64,000 bases of DNA from CATQHP01 sp965205595 (lineage in GTDB: Bacteria; Acidobacteriota; Terriglobia; Bryobacterales; UBA6623): the NCBI GenBank assembly GCA_965205595.1, contig CBDBHI010000030.1, positions 248,001 through 312,000 of the forward strand. Reading direction: 5' to 3'. The position numbers and the translations under genes were made by a program. Below the pieces are notes generated by a model. The model was not told the DNA's origin and did no database searches. It worked only from the letters and a program-made list of their open reading frames with translations. Positions 9,116 through 17,931 of the stretch are shown here, piece after piece. Position 1 is the stretch's first letter, and each line of letters starts with the position of its first letter.

Positions 9116-10573
9116 CTAAGCCAGTAACGGCTCGACGACCTTGCCGTGAACGTCCGTCAATCGGAAGTGCCGGCCTTGATATTTAAACGTCAGCTTTTTC
9201 TGGTCAACGCCTAGGCAGTGCAGCATCGTGGCCTGTAAATCGTAGACGTGCATCGGGTTCTCTACAACGTTGTAGGAATAGTCGTCGGCTTCGCCGTAAG
9301 TGATACCGGGTTTGATGCCGCCCCCCGCCATCCACATCGTGAAGCAGCGCGGATGGTGATCGCGGCCGTAGTTGGTCTCGCTGAGCTTGCCCTGACAATA
9401 GACAGTGCGTCCGAACTCCCCGCCCCAAACGACGAGTGTGTCGTCGAGTAAGCCGCGGTTCTTTAGGTCTTGAATTAGGGCGGCCGAGCCTTGATCGGTA
9501 TCGCCCGCGGGCAGGCGAATCTCGCGCGGAAGGTCGGTGTGCTGATCCCAGCCACGATGGTACAACTGCACGAACCTCACGTCGCGCTCGATCAGCCTAC
9601 GAGCCAACAGGCAGTTCGCGGCATGGCTGCCCGGCCTGCGAGCGTCGTCGCCGTAGAGCTTAAAGGTACTCTCGGGTTCGCTCGAAAGATCCATCAGGTC
9701 GGGCACTGAGGTCTGCATGCGGTATGCCATCTCGTACTGAGCGATGCGGGTTTCGATCTCCGGATCGCCAAACTCCTGCGCGCGTATACGATTGACTTTC
9801 GAAACCACGTCGATGATGTTGCGACGCGTCGAAGCTCCAATTCCCGGAGGGTTAGAAAGATAAAGAACCGGGTCACCGCTGGAACGGAACTTGACACCTT
9901 GATATTTTGACGGCAAAAAGCCGGGCCCCCACAGGCGCGAAAAAATTCCCTGTGCCGCGTTCTTGTTGCTGCCTTGCGAGACCAGTACAACGAAAGCCGG
10001 CAGATCCTGATTCTCAGTCCCTAGGCCGTAGCTGACCCAGGCACCGATCGATGGACGGCCTGGCTGCTGAAAGCCACTATTGATAAACCTGATCGCTGGA
10101 TCGTGATTAATAGCGTCCGTCTGCATCGTTTTGACGAGCGCGATGTCGTCGACAATCTTCGAGGTGTGCGGCAGTAACTCGCTAATCCAGGTGCCATTCT
10201 GGCCGTGCTGCTGAAATTTGAAGATCGATGCGGCGACGGGGAAACTATCCTGCCCGGAGGTCATTCCGGTGATGCGTTGACCGTTACGAATCGAGTCGGG
10301 GAGTTCCTGCTTGTGGAACTCTTGTAGTTTCGGCTTGTAATCGAAAAGATCAATCTGAGAGGGCGCGCCGGACTGGAAAAGGTAAATGACTCGCTTGGCC
10401 TTGGGCGCAAAATGTGGCAGATCCGCAAGCCCGCCGGTCGCTGGGTTCGAGTCTGCGGCGTAGCCCTGCTGGTTGAGCAACGAGGCAAGCGCGACCGTCC
10501 CGAGGCCCTTCGACGACCACCCAAAGAATTGTCGACGCGTGCTGACGAGTTCGTGTTCGATGCGGGGGTTCAC
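9116..10573 (-). CDS. DUF1501 family Tat-exported protein (pair 1)
   Basis: DUF1501 proteins belong to the alkaline phosphatase/sulfatase fold and occur next to PSD1/planctomycete cytochrome genes; their reaction is unknown. The best start is GTG 10573, seven bases after the PSD1 gene's stop. It gives a Tat-like signal STRRQFFGWSSKG within the first 30 residues. Upstream codons in the frame are antisense to other coding sequence and not protein-like. Typical family features are GAPSQIDLFDYKP, INHDPAIRFINSG, VQLYHRGWDQHTDLP and WGGEFGRT. The C terminus HVYDLQATMLHCLG and FRLTDVHGKVV closely match pair 2 at 48056-49456. About 485 aa from the GTG. The upstream partner is interrupted by a stop codon, so whether this copy is still expressed is open. 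Confidence 0.88.
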   Translation of the reverse strand: MNPRIEHELVSTRRQFFGWSSKGLGTVALASLLNQQGYAADSNPATGGLADLPHFAPKAKRVIYLFQSGAPSQIDLFDYKPKLQEFHKQELPDSIRNGQRITGMTSGQDSFPVAASIFKFQQHGQNGTWISELLPHTSKIVDDIALVKTMQTDAINHDPAIRFINSGFQQPGRPSIGAWVSYGLGTENQDLPAFVVLVSQGSNKNAAQGIFSRLWGPGFLPSKYQGVKFRSSGDPVLYLSNPPGIGASTRRNIIDVVSKVNRIRAQEFGDPEIETRIAQYEMAYRMQTSVPDLMDLSSEPESTFKLYGDDARRPGSHAANCLLARRLIERDVRFVQLYHRGWDQHTDLPREIRLPAGDTDQGSAALIQDLKNRGLLDDTLVVWGGEFGRTVYCQGKLSETNYGRDHHPRCFTMWMAGGGIKPGITYGEADDYSYNVVENPMHVYDLQATMLHCLGVDQKKLTFKYQGRHFRLTDVHGKVVEPLLA

Positions 10574-10580
10574 AGCGCCG

Positions 10581-13500
10581 TTACTCCTTCGTAATCGTTT
10601 CGTCGAAATTGAGAATGCTGCTGGCGACAGTCGTCCAGGCGGCAAGTTCGTCGGGATTGATGCGTTCGTCGTAAGCAGAATCGCCGACCGCAAGAAGCTG
10701 CTCGGCCTGATCGGGCGCAGCCTTATACTTGTCGCCCTCAGCCTGCGCAAGTTGCGACAACAAGTCAATTTCTATAGCACTGGGCTCGCGGGCAAGCGCC
10801 CGTAAATAGGCATGGCGAATACGCTTTGCCGCATTCCCGCCGCCTTCTCGAATCATCTTCTCCGCAAGGGCGCGCGACGCTTCAACGTAAGTAGGGTCAT
10901 TCATCAGAACCAGCGCCTGCAGCGGGGTATTCGTGAGCGCCCTGCGCGTAATACACTTCTCGCGGTCCGGAGCATCAAAGGCTCCCAGCGAAGGCGGGGG
11001 AATCGTGCGCTTCCAAAACGTATACAGGCTTCGGCGGTAAAGATCGGCGCCCGTATCGGGACGGTAAACTTGCGCGGTGAACACGCCGCCGTACGCCAGT
11101 TCCTTCCAGATACCGCTAGGCTGATACGGAAATACGCTAGCGCCACCAATTTTGTCGTTCAACAATCCAGAAATCGCTAGAGCGTTGTCACGAACGAACT
11201 CGGCGGGTAGCCGGCTACGCGTTCTACGTGCGAGCAGGCGATTTTCGGGGTCGCGCTCGCGGAGTTCGGCGGTCGACCGTGAATCCTGCCGGTACGTTTC
11301 CGACATGACAATATGCTAAACCAGCCGCTTGATGTCCCAGCCATGGGTGACGAAATCAGACGCCAGCCAGTCGAGCAGTTCTGGATGCGTCGGAAGTTCT
11401 CCCTGTGAGCCGAAGTCCTCGGAAGTTTTTACAAGACCCTGGCCCATCAGCATTTGCCAGTAGCGGTTGACCGCAACTCTGGCGGTCAGCGGGTTGTCTG
11501 GGCTGACTAGCCACCTCGCGAGCCCCAAGCGATTGCGAGGTGCGTCAGCCGGAAACGCAGGCAGCCAAGCGGGAGTGTTTGCCGTAACCTTCGTGGTGCG
11601 ATTGCGGTAGTCTCCGCGTCCCAACATAAACGTTTCGCGCGGCTGCTCAAGCTCGCGCATCACCATCAGGGTTGGAATTTCCTTCTCAAGCACCTTCTTC
11701 TCCTGCTTGAGCGATTGCAGGCGGGCGTAGAGAGTTCGCTCCGACTCAGGCGCGGCGTAGGTCAAATAGTAATCCTTAAGGCGCGAGTTCCTCGCTTCGC
11801 AACGGTCAACCGCTTTCGCCGGCTTGGCCCCATAGATGTCGTCGTCCGAGGGTTCCGGAGCGGCGGCTAGAATAGTGGCGCAATCTACGAATGGCTCGGA
11901 CAGCAACACGCGAATCGGCTCGTGCTTGTTGATCGTGTCTAGCTCGGCGTCGGGTAAAACACGCGAGTAGATGCGGAGGTCGTCCAGAGTACCTGTATAG
12001 CGTCCGGCACCAAAGCGCGCCGCGCCAATCTCGAACGGGCGGTCAACGTCGGGCGACCCTTCTAGAGCGTCCGCCAGGATTTTTGTCTCCGCCAATGTTC
12101 CATCGAACCGTAGCGTGATGCCACTCGCTTCTCCGGAGCCGTCGTAGGAAACAGCAACGTGATAACTCCCGGTATACCTGCGGCCAGCGTACAACGGTTC
12201 TTTGGTCTGAACGATAATTGCGTGATCGCTTGATGACGATAGTCGAACGACCATATCGAAGTCAGTCCGCAACCCATCAGGGATCGGCTTCGGCCGGGTG
12301 AGCGTCAGCTCGAGCCCGCGCTTCGAATTCGCATCGTCCATCTTGTGGAGAATTGGCTTCGCCACCTGGCCCGACGGGCGCATCCAAAATGCGATCGTAA
12401 ACGGTTTCGAGAGATCAACGGATTCAGTACCGTTGAGCGCGACGTGAGTATCGACATCGAAGCTTGCCGCGCGTCCGGCGCTGCCGTTTCGAAACAATGG
12501 CTCACCGCGCATAATCCGACCGTGGCGATATTTGCCGGAGGAGTCAGCGAAGCCGCCCTCCATTTCGTAATGGCCTTCTAACGAATCATTCGACGCTCTC
12601 GGAATTGACTGGCGCGCTAAGCGTTCCCAGTCCGCGAGTTGATGATCAATCCGCTCCTCGGGCAGGTCGGCTTCAACGCTTCGAATCGCGGATTTGAGTT
12701 CGTCAAGACGCTGTTGTTGGGCGTGGCCGGGCAAAGGCAACAGCGGCGCGGCATTGCCCATTATCCCGTCTAAACCCTTTTCATCAACTGAGTTAAAAAA
12801 GGCATAAAATTCGAAAAACTCGCGCTGCTTTATGGGGTCATATTTGTGGTCGTGGCAGCGACCGCAGCCCATCGTCATCGCCATCCAAACGGTGGATACC
12901 GTTTCCACGCGGTCGATCACGTACGCGACGTGATACTCCTCGGGGATTGCGCCGCCCTCGAAGTTGATCATATGGTTGCGGTTGAACCCGGTTGCGATGA
13001 GTTGATCTCGCGTTGGTTCGGGCAACAAGTCGCCGGCGATTTGCTCGACGGTAAACTCGTCAAACGGCTTGTTCGCGTTAAACGAGTTAATCACCCAGTC
13101 GCGCCACTGCCACATGTCGCGTTTGCTGTCGATGTGGTAGCCATGCGTATCGGCGTAACGCGCCAGGTCGAGCCATTGAAGCGCCATCCGCTCACCATAG
13201 TGTTTCGAGCTGAGCAAGCGGTCGACTTGCTTCTCAAAAGCCTTTGGGGAGCGGTCTTTTAGGAAGGCCTTCAGGTCACGTGGATCCGGCGGCAGGCCCG
13301 TGAGGTCAAAGCTAAGTCGCCGAAGGAGCGTGCGCCTATCCGCCTCTCGGGACGGCGAAAGCTCACTTTCGTCGAGGCGAGCCCGTACGAATTCATCAAT
13401 GGAATCACCACTATTCGTTCCGATAGGCTCATACGCCCAATGAGTCTGCCAGCGAGCACCTTGGTCGATCCAGCGGCGGATCGTCTCGATTTGTTCGGGG

Positions 13501-13814
13501 CTCGGGTGGCGAACGGCAGTTGGTGGCGGCATGCGCGCCAGCTCTTGCGCGTGGCTCATGCGCTGATAGAGGCGGCTGTCCGCGGCATTTCCCGTGATAA
13601 TCACGGCCGAGCCGCCGCGATCCGCGAATGCGCCCTCGCGTGTATCAAGCCGCAGATCCGCCTGACGCGCCTTTTCATCGGGGCCGTGGCAGGCGAAACA
13701 CTGGTCGGACAGTATCGGGCGAACGTCCCTCTGGAAGTCGACGGGCGTATCCATCGACGGGGCTGCGAATAGTGCCCCGGCTAGAAGCAGCGACAGCGCA
13801 ACTTGTTTGGACAT
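10581..13814 (-). pseudogene. PSD1 and planctomycete cytochrome-c domain protein (pair 1), split by an in-frame TAG
   Basis: A secreted multi-domain protein of about 1,077 codons. ATG 13814 follows a strong GGAGGAGC ribosome site and starts a signal peptide (SKQVALSLLLAGALFA). Order: cytochrome-c-like PSCyt1 with heme motif CFACH, PSCyt2 (DUF1549, around LQWLDLARYADTHGYH), a concanavalin/LamG-like segment (PFTIAFWMRPSG), then PSD1 (DUF1553). Within PSD1 the frame meets TAG at 11316-11318, between WDIKRLV and HIVMSETYRQ. The same frame then continues with full similarity to 10581 (TAA). The intact homologue at 49483-52404 reads WDVKHLVRTMLLSQAYR there, so one substitution explains the stop. 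The truncated product would lack about 245 residues. The IS630 element ends 57 bp upstream of the start and may have separated it from its promoter. Confidence 0.85.
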
Positions 13815-13870
13815 GCTCCTCCGGTATCGTCGTGCGCAACCGCAATCTTTGCGCACAAGCGGATTACTAC

Positions 13871-14993
13871 TAGTACTAACTTGCGAAAGTAAGGCCTTTA
13901 ACTGTAAAATGTCGGTATGGCAAGACCGGCAACGGTGATTCGACTGAACGCCGAGGAAGAAGAGACGCTGCGACTCTGGGTGCGCGGCCACAAGTCCGAA
14001 CGGCGCATGGTGGAGCGCGCTCGCATTGTGCTGCCGGCGGCCGCCGCTACCTCGACCGCCGAGATCGCCCGGCAACTGGGATCCCCGGCGGCGCGCGTGT
14101 CGAAATGGCGCACCCGCTTCGCCCAGCAACGTCTGGCGGGATTATGCGATCAAGCGCGTTCCGGCAGGCCCGCGCGGTACGACCAAGCGACGCGCAAACG
14201 CATCCTCTGCCAACTCGACGAAGCTCCGCCCGAAGGGCACGCCACTTGGACAGGCGAACTGCTCGCGGAAGCTCTCGGCGACGTCAGCAAGCATCAAGTC
14301 TGGCGCGTACTGCGGCAGCTCGGCGTGTCCTTGCGGCGGCGGCGCAGTTGGTGTTTGTCAACCGACCCGGAGTTCGCTCGCAAGGCCGCCGACATTGTCG
14401 GACTCTACCTCAGCCCGCCGGAAAACGCCGTGGTGCTCGCGGTCGACGAGAAGCCGAGCATCCAGGCCTTGGAGCGAGCGCAGGGCTGGCTACGCTTGCC
14501 CAACGGCAAGGCCTTGACGGGCTTCTCGCACGGCTACAGGCGGCACGGCACGACGCCGCTTTTCGCCGCGCTGGAAGTGGCTACCGGATTCATCATCGCC
14601 GGACACTATTGGCGCCGACGGCGTCGCGAGTTTCTCGACTTCATGAACCACATCGCGGCCATCCACGAAGGCCGCGAGATCCACATCATCTTGGATAACT
14701 TGAACACTCACAAGCCCAAAAATGACCGCTGGCTGCAACGTCATGCGAACATCCATTTTCACTACACGCCGACCTACAGTTCGTGGATGAATCAGGTTGA
14801 GGTGTGGTTTTCGATTCTGAGCCGCCGCGCCTTGCGGGGGGCGAGTTTCACTTCCCCCCGGCAGGTGCGCGAGGCCATCGACAGCTTCGTCCGCGTCTAC
14901 AACTCCAAGGCTACTCCGTTCGAATGGACCAAGACCGTCGTCGCCCCTCGTCCCCTCGCCAGTAAATATTCTAACTTACGCAACTAAGTACTA
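13871..14993. mobile_element. IS630-family insertion sequence
   Basis: About 1.12 kb. The ends are imperfect inverted repeats: left TAGTACTAACTTGCGAAAGT (from 13871) and, reading the right end inward, TAGTACTTAGTTGCGTAAGT (from 14993), with 3 mismatches in 20. The repeat can be extended outward as ACTAGTACT on both sides. TA at both borders fits the TA target duplication of the IS630/Tc1-mariner group. It contains one transposase gene and is inserted between the PSD1 gene of pair 1 and a decayed heme-binding-type gene. Confidence 0.85.
13917..14987 (+). CDS. IS630-family transposase
   Basis: DDE transposase of 356 aa, filling the element. Residues 1-120 contain two helix-turn-helix type segments (TAEIARQLGSPAARVSKWRT; TGELLAEALGDVSKHQVWRV). 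The catalytic domain shows the three acidic residues in family-typical settings: VLAVDEKPSIQAL, HIILDNLNTHK and TPTYSSWMNQVEVWFSIL. No frameshift or internal stop is visible, so this copy may be active. The stop TAA lies six bases before the right end of the element. Confidence 0.93.
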   Translation: MARPATVIRLNAEEEETLRLWVRGHKSERRMVERARIVLPAAAATSTAEIARQLGSPAARVSKWRTRFAQQRLAGLCDQARSGRPARYDQATRKRILCQLDEAPPEGHATWTGELLAEALGDVSKHQVWRVLRQLGVSLRRRRSWCLSTDPEFARKAADIVGLYLSPPENAVVLAVDEKPSIQALERAQGWLRLPNGKALTGFSHGYRRHGTTPLFAALEVATGFIIAGHYWRRRRREFLDFMNHIAAIHEGREIHIILDNLNTHKPKNDRWLQRHANIHFHYTPTYSSWMNQVEVWFSILSRRALRGASFTSPRQVREAIDSFVRVYNSKATPFEWTKTVVAPRPLASKYSNLRN

Positions 14994-15204
14994 GTTTATA
15001 GCGGCGACATGGAATCTGGGCCGACAACACGGGGAAGTGATGTCGAGCGATCGCTGTCGGACACGCTCGCGACGTTAGATTCACTATGTATTAGTAGAAG
15101 AATGGTTGCGATTCCCGTATCCAATCAGATACAAATTGTCTGGTTAACCGTAAAGATGCGGAATTCTACCGCCGTAGTATCGCGCGAAACATTTGACGAA
15201 GTTT

Positions 15205-15679
15205 ACACGTGTAGCTATACGCCATGTATTGGCGTGCAACCTAACCAGGAGGAAGCTTATTCGGGCTGCAGCACAGCAATCCTGTTGACACCGACGTCGC
15301 ATATGGTGGTAATTCCAGTCACCATGGCCAACCCAACGACCCGATGGTTGGTAAGAAGGTCGGTGGCGTCAATGTCTTCGGTGGTGGGCTCGCTCTCTAC
15401 AATTCGGACGACGTGTTAATGGGAGCGGTCGGTGTAAGTGGTGATAGCTCATGCGCCGATCACGCGATTGCTTGGAGAACCAGAAACAACCTGGGTCTTG
15501 ATCACGTGCCGGCGGGAGTCAGCGGCGATGCCATGCGTCCCGACAACATCATTTACGATTTGGTCCCGGATGCCCACGGAAATCCCAATGAAGACAGCAC
15601 GGGCGGTTTCGGCCACACGCACTGCCTTGACGAGACTACAGAACACGGAATCGTAGCGGCGTTACCACCCACGTCGTAG
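15205..15679 (+). pseudogene. Remnant of a GlcG/HbpS-type heme-binding protein gene
   Basis: Frame 2 from 15245 reads GGSLFGLQHSNPVDTDVAYG, then GQPNDPMVGKKVGGVNVFGGGL and GVSGDSSCADHAIAWRTRN, the hallmark of the GlcG/HbpS (DUF336) family, and ends with TAG at 15679. Upstream the frame is closed by TAA at 15242. Recognisable sequence continues in another frame up to GVQ at about 15235. The junction reads caacctaaccagg where the family needs codons for QPGG, consistent with a 5-bp tandem duplication. Further 5' the sequence to the IS630 element is too degraded to align by eye. An N-terminal signal peptide is lost. No role is expected now. Confidence 0.7.
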
Positions 15680-15703
15680 GACAAGTCACTACGTCTGAGT
15701 TGA

Positions 15704-15735
15704 AGGGGTCCGGAGCTCTCCGGGCCCCTTTTTCG
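15704..15735 (+). terminator. Rho-independent terminator
   Basis: GGGGTCCGGA, loop GCTC, TCCGGGCCCC (10 pairs including one T-G) followed directly by TTTTT. It lies 25 bp after the stop of the heme-binding-type remnant and about 115 bp before the oxidoreductase start, so it is a relic of that gene's transcription unit and still insulates the downstream gene. Confidence 0.9.
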
Positions 15736-15817
15736 CTAGTGGGCGCGTGAGCCCGCTCATTCGCATATTGGGTGGCATGAGAGAATGGTGCTTCGCAGCG
15801 GCCTGCCGTCGATGCCG

Positions 15818-17914
15818 ATGAAGCACCTTCTTCAAAGCGTAAAAACAGGCCGGATTCGAGTGGTCGACGCGCCCGCTCCCTCTACCCAACCCGGTTCGCT
15901 AGTAATCCAAACTCGAAGTAGCCTGATCTCCGCTGGGACCGAGCGCATGATGATCGATTTCGGGCGCGCTGGGTGGATTGACAAGGCGCGGCAGCAACCC
16001 GACAAAGTGCGTCAAGTCATTGACAAGGCTAAGACCGATGGGATTTCGGCAACATACGACGCCGTTCGGGCCAAGCTCGATCAACCTTTAACGCCCGGCT
16101 ACAGCCAGGTTGGTTCAGTTTTAGAAGTTGGCCGCGATTGCCCCGGTTTTTCGGTGGGCGACCGCGTTATTTCAAACGGTTCGCACGCCGAGGTCGTTCG
16201 CATTTCGAAAAACCTATGCGCTCGCGTGCCCGATAGCGTTGCGGACGAACAGGCGGCTTTCACCGTGGTGGGAGCGATTGCGCTGCAGGGCATTCGGCTC
16301 GCCGCGCCCACTCTAGGCGAAACTTTCGTCGTCACCGGGCTCGGCCTGGTTGGTCTTCTCACGCTGCAACTGCTGCGCGCTCAAGGTTGCCGAGTGATCG
16401 GGCTTGATTTCGATGCTTCCCGGTTGAGTCTCGCCGAGAGATTCGGAGCGCGGGTCGTAGACCTTTCGCGCGGGGCTGACCCGCTAGCCGCGGCGAATGA
16501 GTGGAGCTCCGGGCGAGGCGTCGACGGCGTCCTGATCACCGCGGCTACGCAAAGCAACGAACCGGTTCACCAGGCCGCGCAAATGTGCCGCCCGCGGGCT
16601 CGAATTGTGCTCGTTGGCGTGACGGGACTCGAACTTTCGCGCGATGACTTTTACAAGAAGGAGCTGACCTTCCAGGTGTCGTGCTCGTACGGGCCAGGCC
16701 GTCACGACCCCTCGTACGAGGACAAAGGCGGCGATTACCCTATCGGCCATGTCCGTTGGACGGAGCAGCGCAATTTCGAGGCTGTGCTCGCCTTAATGGC
16801 CGACGGCAAACTTGATGTCGAACCGCTCGTTAGCCATCGCTTCCCGTTTGAACGAGCACCGGAAGCGTATGACCTGTTGGTTAGCGAGGAGCCAAGCCTA
16901 GGGATCATGTTGGAGTATTGCGAGGGTGTAAACGAGGCAGCGGCTTCTACCATCGCACTCGGCGATCATGTGGCCCGAGAACTGAACCCAGACGAGCCCG
17001 TCGCGGCGGTGATCGGCGCCGGGAACTACGCGTCACGATTTCTCCTGCCCGCGCTACAGAAATCCGGCTGTCGTCTGAAAACGATCGTCTCATCTGGCGG
17101 CTCATCAGCAGCAGAGGCCGCTCGAAAATTCGGCGCTGAGCAAGCTTCGACAGATTTTGATGCGGCGCTCAGGGACGCCGACGTCAATACCGTCATCATC
17201 GCCACTCGTCACAACAGCCATGCCGATCTTACGTGCCGTGCGTTGCGTGAGGGGAAGCATGTGTTCGTCGAAAAGCCATTAGCGATTTCCCATGACGAAC
17301 TGGGGGAAGTGCAAGCTTCTTACGTCGACGCTTCGTCGTTGTTGATGGTCGGGTTCAAGCGTCGATTCGCTCCGATGACGGTTCGCGCGAAAGAGTTGCT
17401 TGATCAAGTCGTCGGCCCAAAGAGTTTCGTCATGACGGTTAACGCAGGGGCCATCGCCGCCGATCATTGGACTCGCGACCCGGCGGTCGGTGGAGGACGA
17501 ATCATCGGCGAGGCCTGTCACTTCGTCGACTTATTGCGATTCCTCTCAGCCGAGGCAATCGCTGAGACCCGAGCGACCGCCGCTCGCAACGACACTGACA
17601 ACCGGACGATAACTCTGAAATTCGCAGGCGGTTCGATTGGCACCATCCACTACTTCACAGACGGCGACGCATCGTTCCCCAAAGAACGCCTCGATGTTTT
17701 TTGCGCTGGGCGCGTCTTGCAGCTCGACAACTTCCGCGAGTTGAAAGCTTGGGGATGGCCTGGGTTCCGTTCGCTCAAGTCACGAGCGCAAGACAAGGGG
17801 CAGGCAGCCTGTGTCGCGGCGTTTTTAGAAGCCGTCGCGAAGGGCGCGCCATCGCCGGTTCCAGCGGACGAGTTGTTCGAGGTGACGCGAGCGACGCTAG
17901 AAGCCGCCGGCTGA
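15818..17914 (+). CDS. Bi-domain oxidoreductase (MDR alcohol dehydrogenase-like + Gfo/Idh/MocA)
   Basis: Two dehydrogenases in one chain of about 698 aa. Residues 1-360 form a medium-chain dehydrogenase-like domain with nucleotide-binding VTGLGLVGLLTLQLLRAQG; the usual structural zinc Cys cluster is absent. Residues 375-698 form a Gfo/Idh/MocA domain starting VAAVIGAGNYASRFLLPAL, with the signature GKHVFVEKPLAIS and a His near GEACHFVDLLRFLS. Such fusions are found in polysaccharide or surface glycan gene sets and presumably oxidise and re-reduce a nucleotide sugar or inositol; the substrate is unknown. ATG 15818 (MKHLLQSVKTG) is preferred over 15785 by family likeness. The next gene is convergent, 18 bp away. 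Confidence 0.85.
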   Translation: MKHLLQSVKTGRIRVVDAPAPSTQPGSLVIQTRSSLISAGTERMMIDFGRAGWIDKARQQPDKVRQVIDKAKTDGISATYDAVRAKLDQPLTPGYSQVGSVLEVGRDCPGFSVGDRVISNGSHAEVVRISKNLCARVPDSVADEQAAFTVVGAIALQGIRLAAPTLGETFVVTGLGLVGLLTLQLLRAQGCRVIGLDFDASRLSLAERFGARVVDLSRGADPLAAANEWSSGRGVDGVLITAATQSNEPVHQAAQMCRPRARIVLVGVTGLELSRDDFYKKELTFQVSCSYGPGRHDPSYEDKGGDYPIGHVRWTEQRNFEAVLALMADGKLDVEPLVSHRFPFERAPEAYDLLVSEEPSLGIMLEYCEGVNEAAASTIALGDHVARELNPDEPVAAVIGAGNYASRFLLPALQKSGCRLKTIVSSGGSSAAEAARKFGAEQASTDFDAALRDADVNTVIIATRHNSHADLTCRALREGKHVFVEKPLAISHDELGEVQASYVDASSLLMVGFKRRFAPMTVRAKELLDQVVGPKSFVMTVNAGAIAADHWTRDPAVGGGRIIGEACHFVDLLRFLSAEAIAETRATAARNDTDNRTITLKFAGGSIGTIHYFTDGDASFPKERLDVFCAGRVLQLDNFRELKAWGWPGFRSLKSRAQDKGQAACVAAFLEAVAKGAPSPVPADELFEVTRATLEAAG

Positions 17915-17931
17915 TTGCGGCGCACAGGTTA

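Noticed and set aside
13815..14129. N-terminal extension of the PSD1 protein (pair 1)
   Set aside because: The extended frame runs antisense through the IS630 transposase; ATG 13814 with a GGAGG site and a signal peptide is the natural start.
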